NCBI RefSeq assembly: GCF_038039215.1
Contig: NZ_JBBPCL010000001.1
Span: 3,100,001 to 3,164,000 of the forward strand
From: Pseudonocardia sp. T1-2H
GTDB taxonomy: Bacteria; Actinomycetota; Actinomycetes; Mycobacteriales; Pseudonocardiaceae
DNA length: 64,000 nucleotides
Reading direction: 5' to 3'
The notes beneath the pieces are model-generated. The model did no database searches and had not been told where the DNA came from. It saw nothing but the letters and a program-made list of their open reading frames with translations. Position numbers and translations under genes: made by a program. Shown here piece after piece: positions 55,369 through 64,000 of the stretch. Every line of letters starts with the position of its first letter. Within the stretch, counting starts at the first letter, position 1.

Positions 55369-57066
55369 ATGCCCGACACCCCCGCGGCCACGAGGCGGAT
55401 CCGTGACCTCGCCGACGCCCATGTCACCGCGCAGGCCGTCCTGGACCCGCTGCTGGCCACCTCGATCGGCCTGGCCGAGGGTGCGGACCGGCTGCCCGAC
55501 CTCTCCCCCGCGGGCGGCGAGGCGCTCGACGCCCTCGCCCTGGACACGCTGACCTCGCTCGACGCCGTCGAGGCCGCCGGCGTCGACGGGGACGACGAGC
55601 GGCGCTGCGCCCGGCTGCTCCGGGAGCGCCTCGGCGCCCAGCTCGCCTCGAGCGCCGCTGGGGAACGGCTCCGCACCGTGCAGACGCTGTTCGGGCCGGT
55701 CCAGGAGGTGCGGACGGCCTTCACCCTGATGCCCACCGCCACCGAGGACGACTGGCAGGCGGTCGCGCGCCGGCTCGCGGCCGTCCCGGCGGCGTTCGGC
55801 GGCTACGTCGAGTCGCTGCGGGAGGGCGCCCGTCGTGGGCTGCTCGCCGCGCCCCGGCAGGTCGACGCGGTCGTCGCGCAGCTGGAGACCTGGGTCGCGG
55901 CCGGGGACGGCCGCGGCTGGTTCGCCACGTTCACCGACGACGCGGACGTCCCCGCCGGCCTGCGCTCCGAGCTGGACGCCGGCGCGCGCTCGGCGACCGA
56001 GGCCGCCGCGGCGCTGCGGGACGTCCTCGCCCGGGAGTACCGGCCCGCCGCCGAGGGCACTCCGGACGCCGTCGGCGAGGAGCGCTACCGGATCGCCGCC
56101 CGCCGCTGGAACGGCGCGGACATCGACGCCCGCGAGGCCTACGAGTGGGGCTGGTCGGAGTTCCTGCGGCTGCGCGGGGAGATGGCGGCCGAGGCGGAGC
56201 GGGTGCGGCCGGGGCTCACCGCGAGCGAGGCGATGGCGTACCTGAACACGCAGGGGCCGGCGATCGAGGGCGTCGAGGCCGTCCGGGAGCACCTGCAGGC
56301 GCTCATGGACAAGACGATCACCGAGCTCGACGGCACCCACTTCGACCTGGCCCCGCCGCTGAAGCGGGTGGAGGCCCGGATCGCGCCCGCGGGCAGCGCG
56401 GCCGCGCCGTACTACACCCAGCCGTCGCTGGACTTCGCCCGCCCGGGCCGCACCTGGCTGCCGACGCTCGGCCGCACCCGGTTCCCCATGTGGGACCTGG
56501 TCAGCACCTGGTACCACGAGGGCGTCCCGGGCCATCACCTGCAGCTCGCGCAGTGGGCCCACCGCTCGGGCGCGCTGTCCACGCTGCAGACCACCGAGGT
56601 CGGCATGGTCAGCGCGAACGTCGAGGGCTGGGCGCTCTACGCCGAGCGCCTGATGGACGAGCTCGGCTACGTCACCGACCCCGGTGAGCGCCTGGGCTAC
56701 CTCGACGCGCAGATGATGCGGGCGATCCGCGTCGTCCTCGACATCGGCATGCACCTCGAGCTGGCCGTCCCGGCGGACTCGCCGATCGGGGCCGGCGAGA
56801 CGTGGACCCACGACCTGGCCCGCACCTTCTTCGGCGCACACAGCGGTCGGGACCCGGAGTTCCTGGACAGCGAGCTGCTGCGCTACCTCGGCGGCCCGGG
56901 GCAGGCCATCAGCTACAAGCTCGGGGAACGGGCCTGGCTGGCGGGCCGGGAGGCGGCACGCACGCGGCAGGGCGCGGGCTTCGACCCGAAGCGCTGGCAC
57001 ATGGCGGCGCTGTCCCAGGGCTCGCTGGGCCTCGACGACCTGGTCGCCGAGCTGGCGGTGCTCTAG
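55369..57066 (+). CDS. DUF885 family metallopeptidase-like protein
   Basis: 565 residues from ATG at 55369. The helical DUF885 fold with the family motif WYHEGVPGHHLQLAQ (HExxPGHH) and a downstream acidic residue region EGWALYAERLMDELGY. The pattern resembles a zinc carboxypeptidase site. The function of the family is unproven; no signal peptide. Its stop overlaps the stop of the converging phosphoribosyltransferase gene. Confidence 0.88.
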   Translation: MPDTPAATRRIRDLADAHVTAQAVLDPLLATSIGLAEGADRLPDLSPAGGEALDALALDTLTSLDAVEAAGVDGDDERRCARLLRERLGAQLASSAAGERLRTVQTLFGPVQEVRTAFTLMPTATEDDWQAVARRLAAVPAAFGGYVESLREGARRGLLAAPRQVDAVVAQLETWVAAGDGRGWFATFTDDADVPAGLRSELDAGARSATEAAAALRDVLAREYRPAAEGTPDAVGEERYRIAARRWNGADIDAREAYEWGWSEFLRLRGEMAAEAERVRPGLTASEAMAYLNTQGPAIEGVEAVREHLQALMDKTITELDGTHFDLAPPLKRVEARIAPAGSAAAPYYTQPSLDFARPGRTWLPTLGRTRFPMWDLVSTWYHEGVPGHHLQLAQWAHRSGALSTLQTTEVGMVSANVEGWALYAERLMDELGYVTDPGERLGYLDAQMMRAIRVVLDIGMHLELAVPADSPIGAGETWTHDLARTFFGAHSGRDPEFLDSELLRYLGGPGQAISYKLGERAWLAGREAARTRQGAGFDPKRWHMAALSQGSLGLDDLVAELAVL

Positions 57067-57569
57067 CCGCCCTGGGCTTCCGCGACCCGGCCGGGCTCGT
57101 CGACCAGGGGCGGCAGGGTGGACCAGGGGAAGTTGATCCACCGGCCCGTCCGCCGCCACACGTACTCGCAGGCCACCTCGCTGTGCGGCTTCTCGTAGAC
57201 GACGGCGGTGCGGACCTCGGCGACCTTGTCCCCGCAGAAGTCCCGGACCAGTTTCAGCGTGGCGCCGGTGTCCGCGACGTCGTCCGCCACGAGGACGTTC
57301 GCGCCGGACAGGTCGACGACGTTCGGGACCGGCGGCAGCACCACCGGCATCGGGAGGCGCTCGCCCACGCCGGTGTAGAACTCGACGTTCATGACGTGCA
57401 GGTTCTTCACGCCGAGGGCGTAGCCGAGGGCGCCCGCGACGAAGAGCCCGCCGCGGGCGATCGACAGGATGATGTCCGGCCGGTAACCGCTGTCCGCGAC
57501 CTGCACCGCGAGCTCACGGGACGCCGTCCCGAACAGTTCCCAGGTCAGCGTCTCGCGCTCGTCCGCCAT
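57063..57569 (-). CDS. Phosphoribosyltransferase domain protein
   Basis: 168 residues from ATG at 57569 (MADERETLTWELFG). The PRPP loop is VLVADDVADTGATLKLV, and the Arg-Gly loop is ILSIARGGLFVAGALGYAL. It resembles the hypoxanthine/xanthine-type PRTs related to Gpt, but the purine specificity loop is not diagnostic. It overlaps the converging DUF885 gene by the shared CTAG. Confidence 0.85.
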   Translation of the reverse strand: MADERETLTWELFGTASRELAVQVADSGYRPDIILSIARGGLFVAGALGYALGVKNLHVMNVEFYTGVGERLPMPVVLPPVPNVVDLSGANVLVADDVADTGATLKLVRDFCGDKVAEVRTAVVYEKPHSEVACEYVWRRTGRWINFPWSTLPPLVDEPGRVAEAQGG

Positions 57570-57611
57570 GGCGGAGAGCTTTTCACGCACCACGGGCCGG
57601 GGCAGACCGGG

Positions 57612-58391
57612 TCAGGCCGGGACGGAGCCCTCGCTCGTCGTCTCCTCGGGCTTGCGGCGCAGTCTGCGCAGCCGGTGTGCGAGACCCCACTGCGTGACGC
57701 GCAGCAGAGCCTCCCCGACGATCGCGCCGCTCATCTTCGACGAGCCGCGCTCGCGCTCGGCGAAGGTGATCGGCACCTCGCGGACGCGGAAGCCGGCCTG
57801 ATAGGCGCGCCAGGCCATGTCCACCTGGAAGCAGTAGCCCTGCGACGAGACGTGGCCGAGGTCGAGCTCCTCGAGCACCTGACGCCGGAAGACCCGGTAG
57901 CCGCCGGTGATGTCCCGGATCGGGACGCCGAGCGCCAGCCGCGAGTACACGTTGCCGCTGCGCGAGATCCACTGGCGGTGCGCCGGCCAGTTCACGACCT
58001 CACCGCCGTCGACGTACCGGGACCCGAGCACGAGGTCCGCCCCCGGGTCCGTCAGCGCCGCGAGCAGGGAGGGCAGGTCCTCGGGGGCGTGCGAGCCGTC
58101 CGCGTCCATCTCGACGACGACCTGGTGCTCACCGGACAGGGCGTGCCGGAAACCGGCGAGGTACGCGGCACCGAGGCCGGCCTTCCCCGGCCGGTGCAGC
58201 ACGCGGATCCGCGGGTCCGCCGCCGCCATCTCCTCGGCGAGCTCGCCCGTGCCGTCCGGGCTCGCGTCGTCGACAACGAGGACGTCCGCCGCCGGTACGG
58301 CGGCGTGCAGCCGCGTCACGATCGGTCCGAGGTTCTCCCGCTCCTCGTACGTGGGGATCACCACCAGAACCGGGCCCGGGGGCTCAGCCAT
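57612..58391 (-). CDS. ppm: Polyprenol monophosphomannose synthase
   Basis: 259 residues. GT2 family: [60 protein letters not shown] (metal DAD) and [20 protein letters not shown]. It makes polyprenyl-phosphate-mannose, the mannose donor for lipoglycans and protein O-mannosylation. It overlaps lnt by eight bases. In M. tuberculosis the two domains are one protein (Ppm1, Rv2051c); here they are separate as in M. smegmatis. Confidence 0.93.
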   Translation of the reverse strand: MAEPPGPVLVVIPTYEERENLGPIVTRLHAAVPAADVLVVDDASPDGTGELAEEMAAADPRIRVLHRPGKAGLGAAYLAGFRHALSGEHQVVVEMDADGSHAPEDLPSLLAALTDPGADLVLGSRYVDGGEVVNWPAHRQWISRSGNVYSRLALGVPIRDITGGYRVFRRQVLEELDLGHVSSQGYCFQVDMAWRAYQAGFRVREVPITFAERERGSSKMSGAIVGEALLRVTQWGLAHRLRRLRRKPEETTSEGSVPA

Positions 58392-60033
58392 CCTCGTCCT
58401 CTCTCACCGTGGGCCCACTCTCACCATGGGCTCCTGGGGCCGCCGGTGCCCCGACGACGGCGGAGTCCGTGCGCCGGCGCCGACCCCTCAGGACCGCCGC
58501 GCCGATCGCCACCACGCCGACGACGGTCAGCATCCACTCGGGTACCGACCGTAGTCGTGACGCCAGCGTAGTCGTGTCGCGGAGCACCGTTGCACCGACC
58601 AGGGTCCCGGGCACGAACTGCCCGGTGCCGGCGGTCACCGTACCGCCCGGCGTGATCGCCGCGGACACGCCACTCGTGGTGACGACGATCGAGGACCGAT
58701 CGTGTTCGACGGAGCGGATCTTCGACATGGCCAGTTGCTGGTAGGTCATCTCGCTGAGCCCGAAGGTCGCGTTGTTGCTCGGCACCGCGAGGACGGTCGC
58801 GCCGGCGTCGACACTGTCCGCGACGAGGTCGTCGAACGCGACCTCCCAGCAGATGGTGATGCCCACCGGGATCCCCGCCGCGTGCAGGACCCCGGGGCCC
58901 GGACCGGGCACGAAGTTGCCCGCCCGGTCGACCCAGCTGGAGAACAGCCGGAAGAACGAGCGCCACGGCATGTACTCGCCGAAGGGCTGGATGCGGCGCT
59001 TGTCGTTGCGGGCGACGGGCCCGGCCACGGGGTCCCACAGGAGCACGGAGTTGCTGGTGGTCCGGTCCGCGTTCACGAGCACGCTGCCGACCAGGATCGG
59101 GGCCTTCACCAGCGCGGCGGCCCGGCTGATCTCGGCGGCGGCGTCCGCGTTGCGGAACGGGTCGATGTCCGAGGAGTTCTCCGGCCAGATCACGACGTCC
59201 GGCTGGGCCTGCCGGCCGGCGGCGATGTCCGCGGCGAGCTGCTCGGTGACGCGGACGTGGTTGTCGAGCACCGCGCGGCGCTGGGCGTTGAACTCCAGGC
59301 CCAGCCGCGGCACGTTGCCCTGGACCGCGGCGATGGTCACCGTGCGGTCCGGGCCGTCGACGGTGGCCGGGACCAGGGACGCGAGGGGCCCGGCGGCCAG
59401 GGCGAGGACCAGGAGCGCCGCCGGGACGGCGGCGCCGCGGATCTCCCGGCGGACCAGCCGACGGACGATCTCGGCCAGCGCGAACCCGGCGAGCACCGTG
59501 ACGAACGAGAGCAGCGGGACGCCGCCGATCGAGGCCGTCGGGAGGAAGAGGCCCTCCGGCTGCCCGAACCCGGCGCGCCCCCACGGCAGCCCCCCGAACG
59601 GCACCCGGCCCCGGACCGCCTCGATCCCGACCCACACCGCGGCGGCCCAGAGCGCCGCCCCGCGCAGCCGGGAGACCATGGTCATCCCGGCACCGGCCAG
59701 GCCGAAGAAGAGCGCCTCGAACACGCACAGCGCGATCCAGGGCAGCGCACCGACCATCCCGCCGGTCCAGCTGAGCAGCGGCAGCAGGAACGCGAGTCCG
59801 AAGAGGAACCCGAGGAGGAAACCGCGCCGGGCCCGGACGTGCCGCACGACGGCGAACAGCAGGCCGTAGGCCACGGGCGCGAGCCACCAGAGGGGTCGGG
59901 GCGGGAACGTCGCGTAGAGGAGCAGGCCCGCGCCGACGGCGACCAGCACCCGGGCGAGCGTCGGCGTGAGCGGCCGCGAGCGGGGCGGGGTCGGGGCGGC
60001 ATCCGCGGGTGGGTCGAGGGTCGGGGCGGCCAC
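58384..60033 (-). CDS. lnt: Apolipoprotein N-acyltransferase
   Basis: 549 residues. Six to eight membrane segments ([33 protein letters not shown] and others) and a nitrilase domain with the triad Glu ([14 protein letters not shown]), Lys ([18 protein letters not shown]) and Cys ([13 protein letters not shown]). It transfers the third acyl chain to lipoproteins. Translationally coupled to ppm, with which Lnt interacts in mycobacteria. Confidence 0.93.
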   Translation of the reverse strand: MAAPTLDPPADAAPTPPRSRPLTPTLARVLVAVGAGLLLYATFPPRPLWWLAPVAYGLLFAVVRHVRARRGFLLGFLFGLAFLLPLLSWTGGMVGALPWIALCVFEALFFGLAGAGMTMVSRLRGAALWAAAVWVGIEAVRGRVPFGGLPWGRAGFGQPEGLFLPTASIGGVPLLSFVTVLAGFALAEIVRRLVRREIRGAAVPAALLVLALAAGPLASLVPATVDGPDRTVTIAAVQGNVPRLGLEFNAQRRAVLDNHVRVTEQLAADIAAGRQAQPDVVIWPENSSDIDPFRNADAAAEISRAAALVKAPILVGSVLVNADRTTSNSVLLWDPVAGPVARNDKRRIQPFGEYMPWRSFFRLFSSWVDRAGNFVPGPGPGVLHAAGIPVGITICWEVAFDDLVADSVDAGATVLAVPSNNATFGLSEMTYQQLAMSKIRSVEHDRSSIVVTTSGVSAAITPGGTVTAGTGQFVPGTLVGATVLRDTTTLASRLRSVPEWMLTVVGVVAIGAAVLRGRRRRTDSAVVGAPAAPGAHGESGPTVREDEDG

Positions 60034-60051
60034 CGGACGAGCGTACGGCGC

Positions 60052-60882
60052 TCAGCCGGCGGCGGGTGTGAGGGCGTGCGCCCGGACCGCGGGGCCGATG
60101 AGGTGCGCGTTGCCGAGCAGGTCGAGCGCGCCCGTGGCGCCGGCGGTCCGGCGGAACCACTCGTAGCCGTAGGTGGCGGCGAAACCGGCCTCCGGGACGT
60201 CGACCGGGGCGACCTGGCTGGCGTGCGCGAGGATGGCGGCGCGCTTGGCGGCGAGGTGCCGCTCGTCGCCGGTCACGGCCAGGCCGATCTCCGCGGTGAC
60301 CCGCCCGAAGTCGACCTCCGCGGCGCGGGCCGCGCCGTGCACCAGGTGCCCGCCCGGGGCGGTGACGTGCAGGTGCTCGCGGTCGACAGTCGTCCGGTAG
60401 ACGGTGGCGCCGGTCAGCTCGCCCGCGATGGACCCGACGAGCCCGGACATCCGGTGGTCCGGGTGGCCGTAGACGCCCAGCTCGTCGTCGACGATCAGCG
60501 TGCCTGCGCCCTCGGCGTCGGCCAGCTCGGCGATCCGGCTGGCCAGCGCGAGCGGCTCGGCGGCGGCCAGGGCGAGCGGGTGGTGGTTGCTCGGGTCCCC
60601 GGGGAGGCCGGAGTCCCGGCGGTTCAGCATGACGAGACGGGCGACACCCAGGATCTCGGCCGCGTCCTCGAGCTCCCGGACGCGGCGCTGGGCGACGGAC
60701 TCGCCGGCCGCGAGCGGGACGAGCGCCTCGCCGAGGTCCCCGGACGTGGCCATGACGAGGACGACGCGGGCGCCGGCGTCCGCGAGGCGGCGGAGGGTGA
60801 GCCCGGTGAAGATCGCCTCGTCGTCCGGGTGCGGGTGCAGGGCGAGGACGGTGTGACCGGACAGGTCGACTGCAGAAAGCAT
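60052..60882 (-). CDS. PIG-L family deacetylase (MshB-like)
   Basis: 276 residues from ATG at 60882. Zinc motif ALHPHPDDEAIFTGLTLRRL (HPxDDE) and the later YGHPDHRMSGL. The family removes acetyl from N-acetylglucosaminyl groups; MshB and Mca of mycothiol metabolism belong here. The sequence is shorter and not clearly MshB. A short Cys-rich reading frame sits upstream, which would fit thiol metabolism. Confidence 0.85.
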   Translation of the reverse strand: MLSAVDLSGHTVLALHPHPDDEAIFTGLTLRRLADAGARVVLVMATSGDLGEALVPLAAGESVAQRRVRELEDAAEILGVARLVMLNRRDSGLPGDPSNHHPLALAAAEPLALASRIAELADAEGAGTLIVDDELGVYGHPDHRMSGLVGSIAGELTGATVYRTTVDREHLHVTAPGGHLVHGAARAAEVDFGRVTAEIGLAVTGDERHLAAKRAAILAHASQVAPVDVPEAGFAATYGYEWFRRTAGATGALDLLGNAHLIGPAVRAHALTPAAG

Positions 60883-60941
60883 GAAGGGTGTTCGCAGACG
60901 TGCGGGGCCGCTCGAGCGGCCGGGCGGACGGTTCCGGGGGT

Positions 60942-61013
60942 TCAGCGCGAGGTGCGACAGGACCCCGGACAGCACAGCCCGGTGACGGGGCGGCAGCTGG
61001 TCCGGCGAATCAC
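60942..61013 (-). promoter_or_regulatory. Possible Cys-rich leader peptide upstream of the PIG-L gene
   Basis: GTG at 61013 opens a 23-codon frame, VIRRTSCRPVTGLCCPGSC then RTSR, ending TGA at 60942-60944, 59 bases before the deacetylase start. Four of 23 codons are Cys, two adjacent. Actinobacteria use such peptides to sense cysteine supply by ribosome stalling. There is no obvious ribosome site. Confidence 0.35.
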
Positions 61014-61060
61014 GGGGCAGATGATGCCACAGCCGCCCCGGATCCCGGCGTGTCGGGGGC

Positions 61061-62506
61061 TCACCGGCGTGTCTCGTGCAGCGTGCGGCCGTCGCGGACC
61101 AGGCGCAGGCACGTCGTGCCGTCCCAGAGGGCGTAGCTCGCGGGCGCTCCCTCGCGCAGCTGCGCGCCGCCGGTGTGCGCGGCGAGGGCGGCGCCGGGGT
61201 CCAGGGCGAGGTCGGGGTTGGTGTGCTCGACGGCCGCGCGGACGCCGGCCCACGGGTCGACGGGCGTCACCGGCGAGTCCGAGCCGAACTCGAGCGGGAC
61301 ACCGGCGGCGAGGAGCGGTGCGAACGGGTTCATCGCGGCGGCCCGGGCGGGGCCGAGCCGGGTGGCGTACATGCCCGACGGCCCGCCCCACGCGGCGTCG
61401 AAGGCGGGTTGGACGCTCGCGACGACGCCGAGCTCGGCGAGCCGGGCGATCTGCGCGGCGTCGACCATCTCGAGGTGCTCGAGCCGGTGCCGCGCGGCCC
61501 GGACGGCCTCCGGTGACGTCGCGGCGGCCGCGGCGTCGAGCCCGGCGAGGACGAGGTCCGCTCCCCCGTCGCCGATGACGTGGAAGCCGGCCCGGATGCC
61601 CGCGCGGGTGCAGGCGACGAGGTGGGCCGCGACGGCGTCGGCGTCGAGGTAGCGGTTGCCGCGGCAGCCGGGGGCGTCCGCGTAGGGCTCGCGGAGAGCC
61701 GCCGTGCGGGAGCCGATCGAGCCGTCGACGAAGAGGTCCCCGGCGAGAGCCGCGGCGCCGGTCCGCGCCACCAGGTCGCGCGCCTCGTCCGCGGTGCCGA
61801 CCGCCTCGCCCCAGTAGCCGACGACCTCGACGCCGCTGCCCGCGCCGAGGAGGTCCGCGAGGTCGTCCCGGCCGGAGATGTCCGGGCCCGCGCACTCGTG
61901 GGCGGTGCCCACGCCGCGGCTCGCCGCCAGATCCAGGAAGGCGCGCTGCGCGGCGCGGCGCTGGCCGGGGTCGAGGGCGGCGAGCGCGGCGCGGCGGACG
62001 TGATGGTGGGCGGCCGCGGCGAGCGGGCCGTCCGGGGTCCAGCCCTCGGCGCCGACGGTCCCGGGGGCGCGGTCCACCAGGGCGGTGGAGACCAGTGCGG
62101 AGTGCACGTCGATCCGGCTGAGGTAGGCGGGCCGCCCGGCCGCGGCGCGGTCGAGCTCGGCGCGGGTGGGCACCCGGGCCGGTGACCAGCGGTTCTCCTC
62201 CCATCCGTGGCCCCAGATGACGGCGGCGGGCGGGGCCGCGGCCACCGCGTCGAGCAGCTGCTCGGGCGTCCGGCATGCGCTGAGGTCCAGGCCGTGGATC
62301 AGCAGGCCGGACGCGGTGGCGTGCACGTGCGCGTCGACGAAGGGCGGCGTGACGGTGGCACCGTGCCAGTCCTGCACCGCTGCCCCGGCGGCCCGGTCCG
62401 CGGCGTCCGCGGCCGGGCCGGACCAGGTGATCCGGCCGTCCGCCACCTCCAGCGCCGTGGGGTGCGCTCCGGGCGTCCGGAGTCCGGTCAGCAGGGTGCG
62501 GGGCAC
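61061..62506 (-). CDS. Amidohydrolase, YtcJ-like
   Basis: 481 residues from GTG at 62506. Metal site TPPFVDAHVHATASGLL (HxH) near residue 60, GFHVIGDGGADLVL (His), and LEFGSDSPVTPVDPWAGVRA (metal Asp). The arrangement with an inserted domain after the HVH is that of the YtcJ group. Substrate unknown. Confidence 0.9.
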   Translation of the reverse strand: MPRTLLTGLRTPGAHPTALEVADGRITWSGPAADAADRAAGAAVQDWHGATVTPPFVDAHVHATASGLLIHGLDLSACRTPEQLLDAVAAAPPAAVIWGHGWEENRWSPARVPTRAELDRAAAGRPAYLSRIDVHSALVSTALVDRAPGTVGAEGWTPDGPLAAAAHHHVRRAALAALDPGQRRAAQRAFLDLAASRGVGTAHECAGPDISGRDDLADLLGAGSGVEVVGYWGEAVGTADEARDLVARTGAAALAGDLFVDGSIGSRTAALREPYADAPGCRGNRYLDADAVAAHLVACTRAGIRAGFHVIGDGGADLVLAGLDAAAAATSPEAVRAARHRLEHLEMVDAAQIARLAELGVVASVQPAFDAAWGGPSGMYATRLGPARAAAMNPFAPLLAAGVPLEFGSDSPVTPVDPWAGVRAAVEHTNPDLALDPGAALAAHTGGAQLREGAPASYALWDGTTCLRLVRDGRTLHETRR

Positions 62507-62536
62507 ACGCGCAGGTCTATCAGCCCGGCCGGTCCG

Positions 62537-62725
62537 TCAGTACGGGCGCCGCGGCATGAGCAGCCACAGGACCAGGTACACGATGACCTGCGAGCCCGGC
62601 AGGATGAGCGACAGCAGGAACAGCAGGCGGACGACGGAGACGTTCCAGCCGAAGCGCTCCGCGAGGCCGGCGCAGACACCGGCGATGATCGCTCCCTGGC
62701 GGGGACGGGTGAGGGTGGTCGCCAC
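62537..62725 (-). CDS. PspC-domain membrane protein
   Basis: 62 residues from GTG at 62725 behind GAAGGAG. RQGAIIAGVCAGLAERFGWN followed by VIVYLVLWLLMPRRPY is the PspC motif: a conserved loop and membrane helices. Members help sense envelope stress. Eleven bases after the stop of this gene the upstream strand is free; it stands alone. Confidence 0.9.
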   Translation of the reverse strand: MATTLTRPRQGAIIAGVCAGLAERFGWNVSVVRLLFLLSLILPGSQVIVYLVLWLLMPRRPY

Positions 62726-62992
62726 GAGGACTCCTTCTTCGGTCAGCGGCGGCGGTCGGCGCTGCAGAACCACCGTGCCCGTACCGGGTTGGTTTCTGCT
62801 CCGGGAACGCCCCGATATGTCCCCCGAGTTCCCCCGGAGGCGCGGCTGTGGACAACCGGAGGGCCGTACGGAGGAACGCGTCACTCCTTCGGCCCTCGGG
62901 CCGCTGGGCCGGACGGTGGATCACCCGTTCTCCTCCACAGGTACCCGACGAGGTGCTGGTCCGGTTTCCATGATCGCCATAACGTCCGGTCC

Positions 62993-64000
62993 GTGCCCCG
63001 CCTCCGCCGCCTCCGTGCCGCTCCCCTGGTCGTGCTGACGACGTTCCTGCTGCTCCCCGCCGTCGGCCCGCCCGCGTGGGCGGAGGCGCCCCCGCCGACC
63101 GCTGTCGTCGCGCTCGGGGACAGCACCGCCTCCGGGGAGGGTGCGGACGCCTACGAGCCCGGCACGCGGGGAGAACGGGAACTGGTGCCACCGGTCGTCG
63201 AACGCGTTCGTGCACCGGACCGGGCTGGCGGACGCCGGGATCAACCTGGCGTGCTCGGGCGCGGACTCGGCGGACGTCGGGTTCGGCGCGCCCGGGCGGA
63301 ACGGCGAGGGATCGCAGGCCGCGCGGCTGCGGGAGATCGCCCGGACCCACCGGGTCGTGGCCGTCACGCTGCAGGTCGGCGCGAACGACGAGCCGGCGCT
63401 GACCCGCACCGCGGTGGCGTGCATCCGGACCTTCGTGGACCCGACCGTCGCGCCGTGCCGGGACACCGTCGGGCCGCAGTGGGCCGGACGGCTCGCGGCG
63501 ATGGCCCCGCATGTCGAGGCGGCGGTGCGGGACGTGCAGCAGGCCATGCGGGACGCCGGGTACGCCGATGACGGCTACGCGTTCGTCCTGGCGTCCTACG
63601 CGTCCCCGGTCACGGAGGCCATGGGGCCGCTGCACGGTGTGGAGGGCTGCCCGCTCAGCCGGCCGGACGCGGGCTGGGGCCGTACGGTCGCGTTCCCGCA
63701 GCTCGCCGAGGCGCTGCGCGGGGTGGCCGAGCGGACCGGCGTGCGGTTCCTGGACCTCTCCCGCGCCACGGAGGGGCACGAGGCGTGCAGCCGCGGCACG
63801 GCCGCCGGCGAGTGGCAGCGGCGGATCACGGTGGACCCGCAGGCGCTGGTCCACGGCCGGCTCGACGCCCTCGGCCAGCACCTCTTCCAGGAGTCCTTCC
63901 ACCCGAACGCCGAGGCGCACGCGCTGCTGGGCGGGTGCCTCGGCGAGTTCGTGAAGGCCGGGGCGCGGCAGGGCGCCTGCGAGGTCACCCCGCAGGGCGG
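62993..64000 (+). CDS. Secreted SGNH/GDSL-type esterase, frame break, 3' end outside window
   Basis: GTG at 62993 gives a signal peptide (RRLRAAPLVVLTTFLLLPAV, then GPPAWAEA) and the GDS nucleophile block VVALGDSTASGEGADAYEPG. In the G-run 63167-63171 the frame shifts by one. The expected continuation GNWCHRSSNAFVHRTGLADA, LACSGADSADVG and LQVGANDEPAL runs in the next frame to the window end. FHPNAEAHALLGGCLGEF carries the catalytic Asp/His-type block (HPN instead of the usual DxxH). A lipase/esterase of secreted actinobacterial type. Confidence 0.8.

Overview
The window reads as chromosomal DNA of a high-GC actinobacterium close to Pseudonocardia (Pseudonocardiaceae). The support is the very GC-rich codon third positions and a set of actinobacterial marker genes (garA, rbpA, separate ppm and lnt genes, a MerR/bifunctional-nuclease pair). 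Several control signals also look actinobacterial: a SigR/SigH-type promoter, a mycobacterial-type SOS box, and leaderless promoters.

Left block (1-15 kb). An OsmC / FAD-oxidase / TPP-enzyme operon is followed by a cluster that matches, in my memory of it, Mycobacterium tuberculosis Rv1822-Rv1842: CDP-alcohol phosphatidyltransferase, gcvH, garA, bifunctional nuclease, MerR regulator, a tandem glycine riboswitch with gcvP, and two CNNM/HlyC membrane proteins. The ftsR-like MerR gene normally after garA is absent. A decayed AlkZ-like gene precedes coaA. Right block (49.5-62.7 kb). Bacterioferritin and its ferredoxin, a LigD-type repair protein, rbpA, ppm, lnt, a PIG-L deacetylase, an amidohydrolase and PspC. 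This resembles the Rv2050-Rv2051c neighbourhood.

Middle (15-49 kb). This is a patchwork of regulators with their targets (MarR, CynX-type exporter and GntR, asnB, FMN oxidase, a Ser/Thr kinase), then remnant-rich DNA. The remnants are a broken PadR gene, a DUF499-like tail, a PHA-synthase relic, an AI-2E transporter stub and a truncated VOC gene. Two HdeD-type membrane proteins share an apparently identical 515-bp core on either side of an AI-2E transporter. A TetR-controlled aromatic catabolic operon is chained by ATGA overlaps and contains a 40-residue membrane peptide. Further along are a Fic toxin/antitoxin pair and a dihydroxyacetone kinase operon whose DhaM is fused to HPr and a complete Enzyme I.

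At about 49.15 kb, next to a serine recombinase, is a sequence matching 23 of 28 positions of the actinobacterial dif consensus as I recall it. In M. tuberculosis the two conserved blocks lie on either side of the terminus, so the window probably spans the replication terminus. That would explain the density of insertions and relics between the blocks.

Several otherwise conserved genes (gcvH, asnB, ligD, a glycosylase-like gene, a GDSL esterase) each carry a single-base frame break. Many of these may be assembly errors rather than mutations. The AlkZ-like, phaC-like and DUF499-like relics carry multiple lesions or deletions and look genuinely dead.
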